From: Sinorhizobium chiapasense
Lineage (GTDB): Bacteria > Pseudomonadota > Alphaproteobacteria > Rhizobiales > Rhizobiaceae
DNA: 64,000 nt
Reading direction: 5' to 3'
Assembly (NCBI RefSeq): GCF_036488675.1
Contig: NZ_CP133148.1
Location: 1,488,001-1,552,000, forward strand
Both the position numbers and the translations under genes were made by a program. Under the pieces are notes generated by a model. That model made no database searches. It saw only the letters and a list, made by a program, of their open reading frames with translations, and had not been told where the DNA came from. Positions 1 through 10,010 of this stretch are shown here, in pieces. Position 1 is the stretch's first letter. Each line of letters begins with the position of its first letter.

Positions 1-533
1 GCGATGTTCTTGGCGCGATTCTGGCCAAGGAAGTTCTGAACATTCCCGCATCGGCGTCCTTCAACCTACGTGGCCACCTCCGCGAAATCCTGACGCTGCC
101 GGAGACGGCCTCGTGCCTGAAGGCGCTCGATGCCTTCAAGACATCGAGCATTGACATGGCAATGATCGTCGACGAGTACGGCAGCACGGAGGGCATCATC
201 ACGACGGCTGACATCCTGGAGGCGATCGTCGGGGTGCTGCCGTCGAACTACGACGATATCGAGCACGCGCACATCCGGATGCGCGAGGACGGCAGCTATT
301 TTGTCGATGGACGCACGCCGATCGACGAGATTCACCTGGCAATCGGCATCGAAGGCATCGACGCGGACGGCAATTTCGAAACGATCGCGGGTTTTCTCGT
401 TCAGCAGCTGCGCAAGACGCCGGAGGAAGGCGACATCGCCGAGGCCCATGGCTATCGCTTCGAGGTGGTCGACATGGACGGACGTCGGATCGATAAGATT
501 CTCGTCTCCCGTTATGTCGACGACGCAGCCTGA
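1..533 (+). CDS. CBS-domain CorC/HlyC-type protein, 3' part
   Basis: The reading frame is already open at base 3 and runs to a TGA at 531-533, so only the C-terminal ~176 residues are present. The visible part holds the end of a CBS pair (motif MIVDEYGSTEGIIT near base 165) followed by a CorC_HlyC transporter-associated domain (GSYFVDGRTPIDE onward). Proteins of this family are membrane-anchored through an N-terminal DUF21/CNNM region and are linked to Mg/Co efflux or haemolysin-like activity. The membrane half lies outside the window, so the subtype cannot be set. A hairpin at 561-581 follows the stop. Confidence 0.85.
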   Translation, partial: DVLGAILAKEVLNIPASASFNLRGHLREILTLPETASCLKALDAFKTSSIDMAMIVDEYGSTEGIITTADILEAIVGVLPSNYDDIEHAHIRMREDGSYFVDGRTPIDEIHLAIGIEGIDADGNFETIAGFLVQQLRKTPEEGDIAEAHGYRFEVVDMDGRRIDKILVSRYVDDAA

Positions 534-560
534 TGCGCAGCACATAGCCAAAAAAGCAAA

Positions 561-586
561 AGGCCGGGCAATACCCGACCTTTCCT
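561..586 (+). terminator. Hairpin after the CBS-domain gene
   Basis: AGGCCGGG and CCCGACCT pair with one C-A mismatch around a five-base loop. The stem is followed by TTTCCTC on the plus strand and preceded by an A-rich run, so it could act in either direction between the CBS gene and moeA. The U-tract is weak. Confidence 0.45.
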
Positions 587-700
587 CAAGCTGTCTTGGC
601 GTCTGCTAGTCCATCCGTAGTCAGCCGCCGGGACAGATGACTGAGTGATTTCTTTCCTATACGCATTCCATGTCTGCCGTATGACAAGGCGGCGCAAATC

Positions 701-807
701 TACCGCACATTTCCTTAAATCGTAGCGGATTTAAGGATAAAACATGTGGCATTTCAAAGTGTTACAGGTTCCTTTGCGCGTCTGGCACGACCCGCGGCGC
801 TTTTACG
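701..807. repeat. RIME1-like palindromic repeat, copy 1
   Basis: This element has a palindrome CCTTAAATC...GATTTAAGG, then a conserved middle (TTCAAAGTGTTACAGG) and a second, here imperfect, palindrome ending CGCGGCGCT. The same order is seen near 20.1 and 25.8 kb. It matches the Rhizobium-specific intergenic mosaic element type. The remainder of 534-839 shows no gene. Confidence 0.75.
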
Positions 808-839
808 GGGAGTGCGACAATGGGGGTTGGTGAGGGTGT

Positions 840-2051
840 TCAGCGCAGCCGCAGGACGTTGCATGGATCGCCGCTCGAAGCGGCCGTGGCATGCGGTGCG
901 CGCACGATGAGCCCGTCGGATTGCGCGAAGATGTTCATCATCGAGGAATCCTGGCGCGCGAACGGATGGGCGACGAGCGAGCCGTCTGGCTCGACTGTCA
1001 GTCGCGCGCGGATATAGTCCTGGCGACGGTCGTTGGCCGGCAACGGGGTCGCAAGGCGCGCCGTCGTCGTGCGCGAACGAGGCGGCAGGTGCGCCAGATG
1101 CCGCGTCAGCGGCTCCAGAAAGAGCAATGCGCACACAAGGCTCGAGACAGGATTGCCCGGTAACCCGAGGACGGTCATGCCGGAGAGCTCGCCCACCATC
1201 AGCGGCTTGCCCGGGCGCATGGCGATGCGCCAGAAATCCAGCACCATGCCGCGCGACAGAAGAGTCGATTGAACAAGGTCATGATCGCCGACGGAGGCTC
1301 CGCCGAGCGTCACCAGCACGTCCGCTCCGGCTGCCTGAGCCTTTTCGACAGCGGCCGAAATTGCCGCCTCGTCGTCCGGCACGATGCCAAGATCAAGGAC
1401 TTCGCCGCCGCTCTCGCGTGCAATGGCGGCCACGCCATAGGTATTCGATGCGATGATCTGGTCCGCACCGGGGACGCTTCCGGGTGGCAATAGCTCGTCC
1501 CCGGTGGCGATGATAGCAATCCTCGGTTTTTTGAACACCGGCAGGCGTTCGTGACTCATCGCCGCGGCGAGCGTCAGTCGCCCGGCGTCGAGCACGCTAC
1601 CGGCGACCAGCGCAATGTCGCCCTCGACGAAATCCTGTCCCGCAAGGCGGATATGACGACCCTTTGCCGGGGCGAACAACGTGCGGATTTTCCCGCCCGA
1701 AAGCTTTTCAGTGTCCTCCTGGATGATGACGGTGTCTGCACCGGCGGGCAGGGGGGCGCCGGTGAAGATGCGAACGGCTTCACCGGCACGAACTCCTCCC
1801 CGAAATCCATGCCCCGCAGCCGACTGGCCGATCACGACAAGCTGCGCGCCAATGTTGACAATGTCCTCGTGGCGAACCGCATAGCCGTCCATCGCGGAAT
1901 TGTCGAATGCGGGATGCGTGACGCGCGCCGCGATATCCTCGGCCAGCACGCGGCCGAAGCATTCGTGCAGAGCGAGCCTTTCTGTCCACCGGTGCGGGCG
2001 AGCCTTGTCAATTACCCTGGCGAGCGCATCCTCAACCGAAAGCAGCGACAT
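840..2051 (-). CDS. moeA: Molybdopterin molybdenumtransferase MoeA
   Basis: MoeA inserts molybdate into adenylylated molybdopterin, the last step of molybdenum cofactor synthesis, in the cytosol. At 403 residues it has normal family length. Visible motifs are NSAMDGYA (51-58), the molybdopterin-binding core TGDEL (183-187) and GGASVGDHD (250-258), MRPGKP (278-283) and GLPGNP (296-301), followed by the small C-terminal domain IV. The start ATG overlaps the moaC stop as TGATG, so translation is probably coupled. It is the last gene of the ppiD-like/trpDC/moaC/moeA cluster. Confidence 0.97.
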   Translation of the reverse strand: MSLLSVEDALARVIDKARPHRWTERLALHECFGRVLAEDIAARVTHPAFDNSAMDGYAVRHEDIVNIGAQLVVIGQSAAGHGFRGGVRAGEAVRIFTGAPLPAGADTVIIQEDTEKLSGGKIRTLFAPAKGRHIRLAGQDFVEGDIALVAGSVLDAGRLTLAAAMSHERLPVFKKPRIAIIATGDELLPPGSVPGADQIIASNTYGVAAIARESGGEVLDLGIVPDDEAAISAAVEKAQAAGADVLVTLGGASVGDHDLVQSTLLSRGMVLDFWRIAMRPGKPLMVGELSGMTVLGLPGNPVSSLVCALLFLEPLTRHLAHLPPRSRTTTARLATPLPANDRRQDYIRARLTVEPDGSLVAHPFARQDSSMMNIFAQSDGLIVRAPHATAASSGDPCNVLRLR

Positions 2052-2545
2052 CAGCGGTTATCTCCTTGGCGCCGGTAATCGCCGGAACGCCCACCCGATT
2101 TGCTGACCAGCCGTACGCCGCCGATCTCCATTTCGCGATCCGCAGCCTTCGCCATGTCGTATATCGTCAGACAGGCGATGCTGACGGCGGTCAGGGCCTC
2201 CATTTCGACGCCCGTCCGCCCCGTTAGCTTTGCCATCGCCTCGACTCGGAGCCCCGGAAGGGCGTCATCCGGCACGATGTCCACCGAGACCTTCGTCAGC
2301 ATCAGCGGATGGCAGAGCGGAATGAGATTGGATGTCTGCTTCGCGGCCAGGATCCCGGCAAGCCGTGCGGTTCCGATCACATCGCCTTTCTTGGCGTTGC
2401 CCTCACGGATCAGGGCGAGTGTTTCCGGGCGCATTCGCACATAGCCTTCGGCGACGGCGACGCGTACGGTCTCGGTCTTGTCGCCGACATCGACCATGTT
2501 CGCTTCGCCGGCGCTGTCGATGTGGGTGAGGGATGGACCGCTCAT
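2051..2545 (-). CDS. moaC: Cyclic pyranopterin monophosphate synthase MoaC
   Basis: MoaC converts 3',8-cyclo-7,8-dihydro-GTP to cyclic pyranopterin monophosphate, an early step of molybdenum cofactor synthesis. The 164-residue protein carries IPLCHPL (75-81) and GVEMEALTA (112-120); D130 and K133 match the catalytic Asp and Lys of the family. Its ATG overlaps the trpC stop as TAATG and its stop overlaps the moeA start, which supports one transcript. Two cofactor genes ride behind trpDC, with no trpA or trpB nearby. Confidence 0.97.
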   Translation of the reverse strand: MSGPSLTHIDSAGEANMVDVGDKTETVRVAVAEGYVRMRPETLALIREGNAKKGDVIGTARLAGILAAKQTSNLIPLCHPLMLTKVSVDIVPDDALPGLRVEAMAKLTGRTGVEMEALTAVSIACLTIYDMAKAADREMEIGGVRLVSKSGGRSGDYRRQGDNR

Positions 2546-3360
2546 TACTCTGCCGCCAATACGCTTCCGGAGCCTGTCAGCAGTGCCCGCGTCGCCGCCT
2601 CGACGTCATCCTTTCTCATCAGGCTCTCGCCGACAAGGAAGGTGGTTATGCTGCTCCGTTCCAATCGCCGGCAATCCTCGTGGGTGAAGATGCCGCTTTC
2701 ACCGACGAGAAGTCGATCTGGTGGAACCATTGCCGCCAGCTGTTCGGACACGGCGAGGTCGACTTCGAATGTCCTGAGATTGCGATTGTTGATGCCAACA
2801 AGCGGGGAGGTCAACGCCAGCGCGCGTTCCATTTCCCGGGCGTCATGCACTTCGATTAAGACGTCCATGCCGAGCGCAAGGGCGGAGTCCTCTAGGCGGC
2901 GTGCATCGTCGTCGCTCAAGGACGCCATGATCAACAGGATGCAGTCAGCCCCCCAGGCTCGTGCTTCGAACACCTGGTAGGCATCGAACATGAAGTCCTT
3001 GCGCAACGCCGGCAGTTCACAGGCAGCCCGCGCTGCCGTCAGGAACTCCGGCGCGCCCTGAAAGCTCGGCTTGTCCGTCAAGACCGATAGGCAAGCCGCG
3101 CCGCCGGCCGCATAAGCCTTGGCAAGCGCCGGGGGATCGAAGTCGGGACGGATCAGTCCTTTCGAAGGACTTGCCTTCTTGATCTCGGCGATCAGGCCGA
3201 ATTCGCCTTTCTTGCGGCGCGAGCCGAGGGCGGTGTGGAAGCCCCGCGGCGGCGATTGATCAGCGATCCGCGCCTTCAACTCCTCAAGCGGAACGCTCGA
3301 TTTCGCTGAGGCGATCTCGTCGCGCTTGTAGGCTTCGATTTTGCGCAGGATATCCGTCAT
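2545..3360 (-). CDS. trpC: Indole-3-glycerol phosphate synthase
   Basis: TrpC closes the indole ring in tryptophan synthesis, turning carboxyphenylamino-deoxyribulose phosphate into indole-glycerol phosphate. The 271-residue TIM-barrel protein has the strand-1 catalytic signature [14 protein letters not shown] and the phosphate-binding GESGI near the C-terminus. It is a stand-alone TrpC without a fused TrpF domain. It starts 15 bp after the trpD stop and its stop overlaps moaC, so it sits inside the operon. Confidence 0.97.
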   Translation of the reverse strand: MTDILRKIEAYKRDEIASAKSSVPLEELKARIADQSPPRGFHTALGSRRKKGEFGLIAEIKKASPSKGLIRPDFDPPALAKAYAAGGAACLSVLTDKPSFQGAPEFLTAARAACELPALRKDFMFDAYQVFEARAWGADCILLIMASLSDDDARRLEDSALALGMDVLIEVHDAREMERALALTSPLVGINNRNLRTFEVDLAVSEQLAAMVPPDRLLVGESGIFTHEDCRRLERSSITTFLVGESLMRKDDVEAATRALLTGSGSVLAAE

Positions 3361-3375
3361 GGGGCCACCTTCTTC

Positions 3376-4389
3376 TCAAGCGGCATTGGAGACGCTGATC
3401 AGCCGCTGCAGGGCAGTTTTCGCCGCACCGCTCGAGAGCGACTGCGTGGCGAGCGCCATGCCTTCGGTGAGATCTTTGGCGCGCCCCGCTATCATCAATG
3501 AAGCGGCGGCATTCGCAAGCGAAATGTCCCGATAGGCGTTCTCCGCGCCGTCAAGAACGGCCTGCAACGCAACTGCATTATAAACTCCGTCGCCGCCTTT
3601 CAGCGCCTCGAGCGCGGCCGTCTGAAGGCCGAAATCGGCGGGCGTCAACTCGAAGCTCGTGATCTTCCCGTTCTGCAGCGCGGCGACCTTGGTCACGCCG
3701 GTCGTCGTGATTTCGTCGAGTCCTTCGCCGTGGACCACCCAGACGTTTTCCGAGCCGAGATCGCGCAGAACTTCGGCAAGCGGGTCCACCCATTGCGGCG
3801 CATAGACGCCGACGAGCTGCCGCTTGACGCCGGCCGGATTCGACAGTGGGCCGAGCAGATTGAAGATCGTTCGCGTACCGAGTTCGACCCGCGTCGGGCC
3901 GACATGCCGCATCGCCGAATGGTGCTGTTGGGCGAACATGAAGCCGACACCGGCCTCCCTGATGCAGCGCGCGATCGCTTCGGGTTCGATATCGAGTTTG
4001 ACGCCCAGGCAAGACAGCGCGTCGGCCGTACCGGATTTCGAACTCAGCGCCCGGTTGCCGTGCTTGGCGACCGGGACGCCGGCGCCGGCGACGATCAGCG
4101 AAGCGAGCGTCGAGATATTGTAGGTGCCGGCCCCGTCACCACCCGTGCCGACGATATCGATCGCGTCTTCCGGGGCCTCGACCGGCAGCATGCGTGCGCG
4201 CATTGCGCCAACCGCCCCGACGATTTCGTCGACGGTTTCGCCGCGCACCCGAAGGGCCATCAGGAAGCCACCGATTTGCGAAGGCGTCGCTGCTCCGGAC
4301 ATGATGATCTCGAATGCCGCGCGCGCGTCTTCACGATTGAGTGCCTCGCGAGTTGCGACTTTCGCGACGAACGGCTTCAAATCACTCAT
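3376..4389 (-). CDS. trpD: Anthranilate phosphoribosyltransferase
   Basis: TrpD joins anthranilate to PRPP, the second step of tryptophan synthesis. I chose the ATG at 4389 (337 residues, protein begins MSDLKPF) because the frame upstream of it, open to 4509, overlaps the ppiD-like gene and has no family similarity. The glycine-rich PRPP motif [14 protein letters not shown] and the anthranilate-site [12 protein letters not shown] are intact. The gene starts 34 bp after the ppiD-like stop. Confidence 0.96.
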   Translation of the reverse strand: MSDLKPFVAKVATREALNREDARAAFEIIMSGAATPSQIGGFLMALRVRGETVDEIVGAVGAMRARMLPVEAPEDAIDIVGTGGDGAGTYNISTLASLIVAGAGVPVAKHGNRALSSKSGTADALSCLGVKLDIEPEAIARCIREAGVGFMFAQQHHSAMRHVGPTRVELGTRTIFNLLGPLSNPAGVKRQLVGVYAPQWVDPLAEVLRDLGSENVWVVHGEGLDEITTTGVTKVAALQNGKITSFELTPADFGLQTAALEALKGGDGVYNAVALQAVLDGAENAYRDISLANAAASLMIAGRAKDLTEGMALATQSLSSGAAKTALQRLISVSNAA

Positions 4390-4423
4390 GAGTTCGTCCC
4401 CCTGTCCGTGAGCTTCTTGTCCG

Positions 4424-6316
4424 TCAGCGTTGCGCCAATGCGGTTTCGGCGAGTGTCTGGTTGATAGCCACACCGTAAGCTGTCTGCAGGGTGGAGACCA
4501 TCTGATCAAGGATGTCGTCTCCGCTCGCGCGAGCGATGGCCTCTATTTGACGGCTGTCGTTGTCGAGGACGTTTACGGGATCGCTATCGTCGACAGCCGT
4601 TACCTGGAGAAGGACCTGCCCTTCTCCGCCGATGCCCGGCGCGTTGGCAACATGGCCGTTGGCGCCGCCAAAGGCCGCCGCGACGGCGGCTGGGCTCAAC
4701 GCAGCATCTTCGGTCGAGCGGGTCAGGCCAGCTTTCGTTTCTACGACAAGGCCAAGTTCGCTCGCAATGTCGGCCAGCTTCGCGCCCTTCTCGATGCGTT
4801 GCTTGAGTTCGGCTGCCTTGGTGGCGAGGGCTGCCCGCTGCTGTTCGGCAGTCCAGTCTGCCGCAACCTCGTCGCGAACCTCATCCAGCGTGCGGTCGCG
4901 GGCGGGGATGATCTCTTCGAGATCGAACCACGCAGAGCCGTCACGGCCGATGTTGACGGAAAGCGTGTCGAGCCCCACTTCCGCCTTGAAGACTTCCTGG
5001 ACAAGCGCGCGCGCCTCCGGAATTCCCTGGACCTCATCGCCGTTTTGATCCTTGCCCGTGGCGTCGATCGCGTCGATCGTGACAAGCTTCAGTTTCATCT
5101 GATCGGCCACTTGCTTGACCGTTGCGCCGGCGGCGCGCTCGTCCTCGATCCGATCGTGAAGGTTGACGACCTCTTCGCGCGCTGCCGAAAGGGCGATTTC
5201 CTTCCGCAGTTGCTCCTTAACCTCGTCGAAGCTGCGCGTGGCTTCCGGCTTTATGTTGGTTACGCGCAGGATAACCGGGCCGAACGCACCTTCCACAACC
5301 GGCGTAACTCCCCCTTCGGCCGGAACGGCGAAGGCGGCATCGGCGATTTTCGCGTCGGGCATGCGATCCTTCGTGAATTCGCCGAGAAGAACGTCCGCCG
5401 CGGTCTTGCCTTCGGCCTTGACCAGATCGTCGAAGGAGGTGCCGGCGGAGAGCTTGGTTGCCGCCGCGTCCGCCGCCTCACGTGACGGGAAGGCGAGCTG
5501 CTCGACGGTTCTCATTGCCGCCGTGCGGAAACTCTCCTTGCGCTTGTCGTAGTCGGCGCGCAACTCCTCTTCGGATACCGTGTCGGTCGCGACCAGATCT
5601 TCCGGCACCAGCTTGATATAGCTGAACTTGCGATATTCGGGAGCGCGATAGTTCGCCTTGTGGCTTTCGAACCAAGGCGCAAGCACGTCGTCGCCCGGAG
5701 CCTTGACCGCATCGATATTCGCGTTCGACAGCAGCAGGTAGTCGATCGAGCGCTTTTCGTGGCGATACTTGCCGACGGCGTCGGTCAGTACCTTGGGAGC
5801 GGTGTATCCGTCGGACAGTGCATCGACGATCTGTGACCGGACCGCAACCTGGCTGCGGTTGTTGATGTAGTCCTGCTCACTTAAGCCCGCGTTGCGCAAA
5901 ACGCTCGAGAAAGTCAGCCGGTCGAACTGGCCGTTGACACTGTGGAAGGCAGGATCCTCGCCGATGAGCTTCGCGAGCCGATCCTCGGAGAGGCCGAGGT
6001 TCATATCCTGTGCGAGCTGATCGAGCGCGGCACCGGCGACCAACTGGGAGTAAACCTGCGACTCGATGCCGAAGGCACGGGCCTGCTGGCGCGTCAGCGG
6101 TGTCCCGAGCTGCCTTGAAAGCAGGCTCAACTGGCGCTCGTATGCCAGACGAAAGTCGCTCGGAGAGACCTTGATGTCACCGACCGTCACCACCGCGTTG
6201 GGAGTGCTTGCCACCATCAACGTCTGACCGCCCCATACCATGAACGACATGACGAGAATGGCCATCAGGCCTTTGACGATCCATGTCTGGGAAGCTTTTC
6301 TGAGCGATTCGAGCAT
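4424..6316 (-). CDS. PpiD/SurA-type peptidylprolyl isomerase
   Basis: This is a membrane-anchored periplasmic folding factor. One N-terminal transmembrane segment ([15 protein letters not shown]) is followed by a long SurA_N-like helical chaperone region and a PPIC-type domain around residues 240-390, then a second chaperone-like C-terminal part. I chose ATG 6316 (630 residues, MLESLRK) just before the anchor. The family name PpiD fits the topology; the PPIC domain is divergent, so isomerase activity is less certain than a chaperone role. It heads the trpDC-moaC-moeA cluster. Confidence 0.88.
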   Translation of the reverse strand: MLESLRKASQTWIVKGLMAILVMSFMVWGGQTLMVASTPNAVVTVGDIKVSPSDFRLAYERQLSLLSRQLGTPLTRQQARAFGIESQVYSQLVAGAALDQLAQDMNLGLSEDRLAKLIGEDPAFHSVNGQFDRLTFSSVLRNAGLSEQDYINNRSQVAVRSQIVDALSDGYTAPKVLTDAVGKYRHEKRSIDYLLLSNANIDAVKAPGDDVLAPWFESHKANYRAPEYRKFSYIKLVPEDLVATDTVSEEELRADYDKRKESFRTAAMRTVEQLAFPSREAADAAATKLSAGTSFDDLVKAEGKTAADVLLGEFTKDRMPDAKIADAAFAVPAEGGVTPVVEGAFGPVILRVTNIKPEATRSFDEVKEQLRKEIALSAAREEVVNLHDRIEDERAAGATVKQVADQMKLKLVTIDAIDATGKDQNGDEVQGIPEARALVQEVFKAEVGLDTLSVNIGRDGSAWFDLEEIIPARDRTLDEVRDEVAADWTAEQQRAALATKAAELKQRIEKGAKLADIASELGLVVETKAGLTRSTEDAALSPAAVAAAFGGANGHVANAPGIGGEGQVLLQVTAVDDSDPVNVLDNDSRQIEAIARASGDDILDQMVSTLQTAYGVAINQTLAETALAQR

Positions 6317-6697
6317 AGGGGCAGAAACCTTGTTGCAGTACGGTGGCGTCACGCCAAAAAACGAATTCGTTCCTTAGAACAAACCAAACAGGAATTGAAG
6401 GGCGCTTCGCGGCAAATTGCGACACGTCCGTTCGGGCCGCCAGCATTCATTGCTTCCCGGAGATTTTGCGGCGCCACAACGTCCGGCGATGTGCTCGCCG
6501 TACCGGGAAATCACCGAGCCCAGCAAGATCGGACGCGAACGAGAAAGTCGATGTCGGATTCGTTAGCCGGCAAGAGAAATCGATCTGCGAAATTGTCGGT
6601 TTCGAGCGGACATCGTGTGGCGACGAAACGGGAATCCTGTGCTCGATAATGGAGTAAACTATCCTGATTTCAGTGGCGGTTACGGGAAAATCATGCC
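6317..6697. other. Divergent intergenic region, no gene seen
   Basis: This 381-base stretch separates the divergent ppiD-like and Na/Pi symporter genes and should carry both promoters. A plus-strand open frame (6343-6657) has no recognisable domain and poor composition. I see no Pho box (paired CTGTCAT) in front of the symporter. Confidence 0.5.
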
Positions 6698-8344
6698 ATG
6701 CAGTCAACGATCGTGATGGTCAAATTGTTCGGTGCGGTGGCGCTGCTTTTATTCGGCCTGTCGCTCGTCAAGGACGGGGTCACGCGTGCATTCGGATCGA
6801 GGCTGCGCACCGGTCTCGCACAGGGAACGAGCGGCGCGGTTCGTTCTTTTGTGACAGGCCTGGTCGCGACCCTTGCACTGCAGAGTTCGACGGCCACGGC
6901 CTTGATGACGGCGTCCTTCGTGGAGAGGGGGCTGGTGCGCGCGCGAATGGCGCAGATCGTGCTTTTGGGTGCCAACGTCGGCACGGCGATGACGGCCTGG
7001 ATCGTTGCCATCGGGATCGGGTGGCTGTCGCCGGCAATTATTCTCGCGGGCGTCGTTGTGCACCGGATGAGTCGGTCGAGTGCGCGTCAGGGTGCCGGCT
7101 TCGCCCTTGTCGGCATCGGTTTGATGCTGCTGTCGCTCGACTTGCTTTCAGCGGCAACGGAACCGATGCGCGAATCTCGCGCGCTCGCGGCGTTTCTCGG
7201 CATGCTCGACAGCGCCTGGCCGGTTGCCCTGATCATCTCGGCAGGCCTGGCCTTCGCGTCATCGTCCAGTCTGGCGATCGTGATGCTTGTGCTTTCCCTC
7301 TCGTCTGCCGGAGTGCTTTCCGCGGGACTGACCGTCGCATTGGTGCTTGGCGCCAATCTCGGGGGAGCGATCCCGCCGGTTATTGCCACCCTCGGTTCGG
7401 CACCCCCTGCGCGCCGTGTCACGCTTGGCAACCTCGTCGTGCGCGGCATGGGCTGCCTCGTTGCGCTTCCGATCGCAGGGATCGGCGCTGACTGGCTGCA
7501 GCATCTGCCTTTGCCGCGGCAGAACCTGCCGGTCGACATCCATCTCCTCTTCAATCTCGTTGTCGCGATTGTCGCCTGGCCGTTCGCAGGGTTGCTCGCA
7601 CGCGTGATGAGCCGGTTCGTTCCCGACGAAGAAGCTGGGGAGACGGGGCCGCGTTATCTCGACGAAGCGACGCTCGACACCCCCGTGATGGCGCTTTCCG
7701 GGGCGACGCGCGAAGTGTTGCGTGTCGGGGATCTGGTCGAGGCGATGCTGACGCGCGCATCGAATGCCTTCAACAACAACGACCTCGGTGAGCTGCATGA
7801 CATCGCGAAAATGGAGAAGCAGGTCGATCTCCTCCAGCAAGAGGTGAAGATATTCCTGTCCCGGCTCGGGCGCGACGGACTCGGTGCCGAGGACGGTCGT
7901 CGTTCGATCGTCATCATCGACTATGCGATCAATCTCGAGCACATGGGCGACATCATCGAAAAAGGCCTCTGCGAGCAGATCGGCAAGAAAGTCACCAACG
8001 GATTGAAGTTCTCCGAAGACGGCTATCAGGAGCTGAAAAGCCTGTTCAACCTGACGATCGACAACCTACGCATCGCGCAGTCGATCTTCGTCAGCCGCAA
8101 TGCAGACCTCGCTCGCCACCTGGTCGAGGTCAAGGTCGACGTCCGCCATATGGAAAAACGCTCGGCAGAGCGGCATCTCGAGCGCCTACGCGACGGCCTG
8201 CTTCAGAGCCTGCAGACGAGTTCGCTGCATCTCGACATGTTGAGGGACCTGAAGCGCATCAACGCTCACATAGCGTCTGTGGCCTACCCCATTCTCGAAG
8301 AAAGCGGTCTTTTGACGGAAAGCAGGCTGCGTCCGGAGGCTTGA
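6698..8344 (+). CDS. Na/Pi cotransporter family protein
   Basis: The 548-residue inner-membrane protein has two Na_Pi_cotrans repeats with the QSSTATALM signature (about residue 65) and a matching repeat with SSSLAIVML (about residue 188), then a cytoplasmic PhoU-like helical domain from about residue 330. Members import phosphate with sodium, or in some bacteria export it. No pho genes are adjacent. The start ATG at 6698 is preceded by TTACGGGAAAATC, a weak ribosome site. Confidence 0.9.
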   Translation: MQSTIVMVKLFGAVALLLFGLSLVKDGVTRAFGSRLRTGLAQGTSGAVRSFVTGLVATLALQSSTATALMTASFVERGLVRARMAQIVLLGANVGTAMTAWIVAIGIGWLSPAIILAGVVVHRMSRSSARQGAGFALVGIGLMLLSLDLLSAATEPMRESRALAAFLGMLDSAWPVALIISAGLAFASSSSLAIVMLVLSLSSAGVLSAGLTVALVLGANLGGAIPPVIATLGSAPPARRVTLGNLVVRGMGCLVALPIAGIGADWLQHLPLPRQNLPVDIHLLFNLVVAIVAWPFAGLLARVMSRFVPDEEAGETGPRYLDEATLDTPVMALSGATREVLRVGDLVEAMLTRASNAFNNNDLGELHDIAKMEKQVDLLQQEVKIFLSRLGRDGLGAEDGRRSIVIIDYAINLEHMGDIIEKGLCEQIGKKVTNGLKFSEDGYQELKSLFNLTIDNLRIAQSIFVSRNADLARHLVEVKVDVRHMEKRSAERHLERLRDGLLQSLQTSSLHLDMLRDLKRINAHIASVAYPILEESGLLTESRLRPEA

Positions 8345-8496
8345 GTGCGCGGTCTGCGGCCTTTGTCAGGTTTTAACCAGGGGTTACGCGACGTGATTGT
8401 GAGAATTGTGTTTCTCGCAATACATTGCCTATAAGAGCATCGTCGAGTCAGGCGATAGGGCATTCCGCCTGCGATTAATACCAGGGAGAAATCAGA

Positions 8497-9867
8497 ATGG
8501 AACGGACGTGCCTGGCAATCATCCTGGCGGCTGGAGAGAGCACGCGGATGAAATCGTCCGTATCGAAGGTGCTGCATCCTGTAGCGGGAAGGCCGATGAT
8601 CGCCCACGTCGTCGACGCGCTCGCCAGCGCCTCGATCTCGGATGTGGCGCTCGTCGTCGGCCGCGATGCCGATGCCGTTTCCGCTGCCGCCCAGAAAGCC
8701 GGCGTTACCGTGGCCTCGTTTCTGCAAAAGGAGCGGCTTGGCACCGGCCACGCCGTGCTTGCGGCTCGCGAGGCCATCGCCAGGGGTTATGACGACATTC
8801 TAGTCGTCTTCGGTGACACACCGCTCGTCACGGCAGAGCCGCTCAAGGCGGCACGTGAGGGGCTCGCTGAAGGCAACGACGTGGTCGTCATTGGGTTCGA
8901 GGCTGCCGACCCGACCGGTTACGGGCGCCTGATCATCGAGGATGGAGCCCTGGTCGCGATCCGTGAGCACAGGGATGCTTCCGAGGCGGAGCGTCGGATC
9001 ACCTATTGCAATGGCGGGTTGATGGCCATAAACGGCCGTACCGCCCTCGACCTACTTGGTCGCATCGGCAATGCCAACGTCAAGGGCGAATACTATCTGA
9101 CCGACCTCGTTGAGATCGTTCGCACCATCGGGGGCAGGGCAGTCGCTGTCGAAGCGCCCGAGGAGGAATTAACCGGCTGCAACACGCGGGCGGAACTCGC
9201 TTATATCGAGCGTCTCTGGCAGCAGCGCCGACGGTACGAACTGATGCTTTCAGGCGTGTCGATGATCGCGCCGGAAACGGTTTTCCTATCATGGGATACC
9301 GAGCTTTCTCAGGATGTCCTGGTGGAGCCGAACGTCGTCTTCGGCCCCGGTGTGAGCGTTGAGAGCGGGGCCATTATCCACGCCTTCTCGCATCTCGAGG
9401 GCGCGTTTGTCCGCGCTGGCGCGACCGTCGGCCCGTTTGCGCGCCTTCGTCCCGGCGCCGAACTCGGCCCAAACTCGAAGGTCGGCAATTTTTGCGAGGT
9501 GAAGAAGGCTGAGATCGGTGCCGGCGCCAAGGTCAACCATCTGACCTATATCGGCGATGCCTTCGTCGGTGCCGGATCGAACATTGGAGCGGGAACTATC
9601 ACCTGCAACTATGACGGGGTGAACAAGCATGTGACCCGCATCGGCGAGAATGCCTTTGTAGGCTCGAACTCGTCGCTTGTGGCTCCCGTCGCGATCGGCG
9701 ATGGCGCGCTTGTTGCGTCCGGCAGCGTCATTACCGAGGACGTTCCCGCGGACGCAGTCGCCTTCGGGCGCGCGCGCCAGGACATCAAGCCGGGCAGGGC
9801 GCGGATCCTGCGTGAGCGCTACGAAGCGGAAAAGGCCGCCAAGAAGAAGGCGAAGGCGGCCGAATAG
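8497..9867 (+). CDS. glmU: Bifunctional GlcN-1-P acetyltransferase / GlcNAc-1-P uridyltransferase
   Basis: GlmU makes UDP-GlcNAc for peptidoglycan and lipopolysaccharide. The N-terminal pyrophosphorylase half shows [12 protein letters not shown] at residues 8-19. The C-terminal half is a left-handed beta-helix of hexapeptide repeats with the acetyltransferase motif [11 protein letters not shown]. The length of 456 is typical. An AGGGAGAA ribosome site lies just before ATG 8497. It is followed 143 bp later by glmS, which supplies its glucosamine precursor pathway. Confidence 0.98.
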   Translation: MERTCLAIILAAGESTRMKSSVSKVLHPVAGRPMIAHVVDALASASISDVALVVGRDADAVSAAAQKAGVTVASFLQKERLGTGHAVLAAREAIARGYDDILVVFGDTPLVTAEPLKAAREGLAEGNDVVVIGFEAADPTGYGRLIIEDGALVAIREHRDASEAERRITYCNGGLMAINGRTALDLLGRIGNANVKGEYYLTDLVEIVRTIGGRAVAVEAPEEELTGCNTRAELAYIERLWQQRRRYELMLSGVSMIAPETVFLSWDTELSQDVLVEPNVVFGPGVSVESGAIIHAFSHLEGAFVRAGATVGPFARLRPGAELGPNSKVGNFCEVKKAEIGAGAKVNHLTYIGDAFVGAGSNIGAGTITCNYDGVNKHVTRIGENAFVGSNSSLVAPVAIGDGALVASGSVITEDVPADAVAFGRARQDIKPGRARILRERYEAEKAAKKKAKAAE

Positions 9868-10010
9868 ACCTCGTTAAATACTGAAATTGAAAGTGAAAAC
9901 GAACCGGATTGCCTCGCGCGGCAATTTCGCTACCAAGGCCCAAGGGCGGCAAGGGTCGCCTCGGGTGACGACTGCGCTGTGACAGGCGCGAAGAGAACGC
10001 GGAGAGGGAT

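Noticed and set aside
2546..2700. Molybdenum cofactor riboswitch before moaC
   Set aside because: moaC starts inside the trpC stop codon, so there is no leader to hold one.
6343..6657. 104-codon plus-strand frame between the ppiD-like gene and the Na/Pi symporter
   Set aside because: No ribosome site, no domain, and Ser/Arg/Cys-rich composition of random sequence; treated as a promoter region.
9868..10010. glmS ribozyme in the glmS leader
   Set aside because: The 143-base leader lacks the conserved core, and the ribozyme is known mainly from Gram-positive bacteria.
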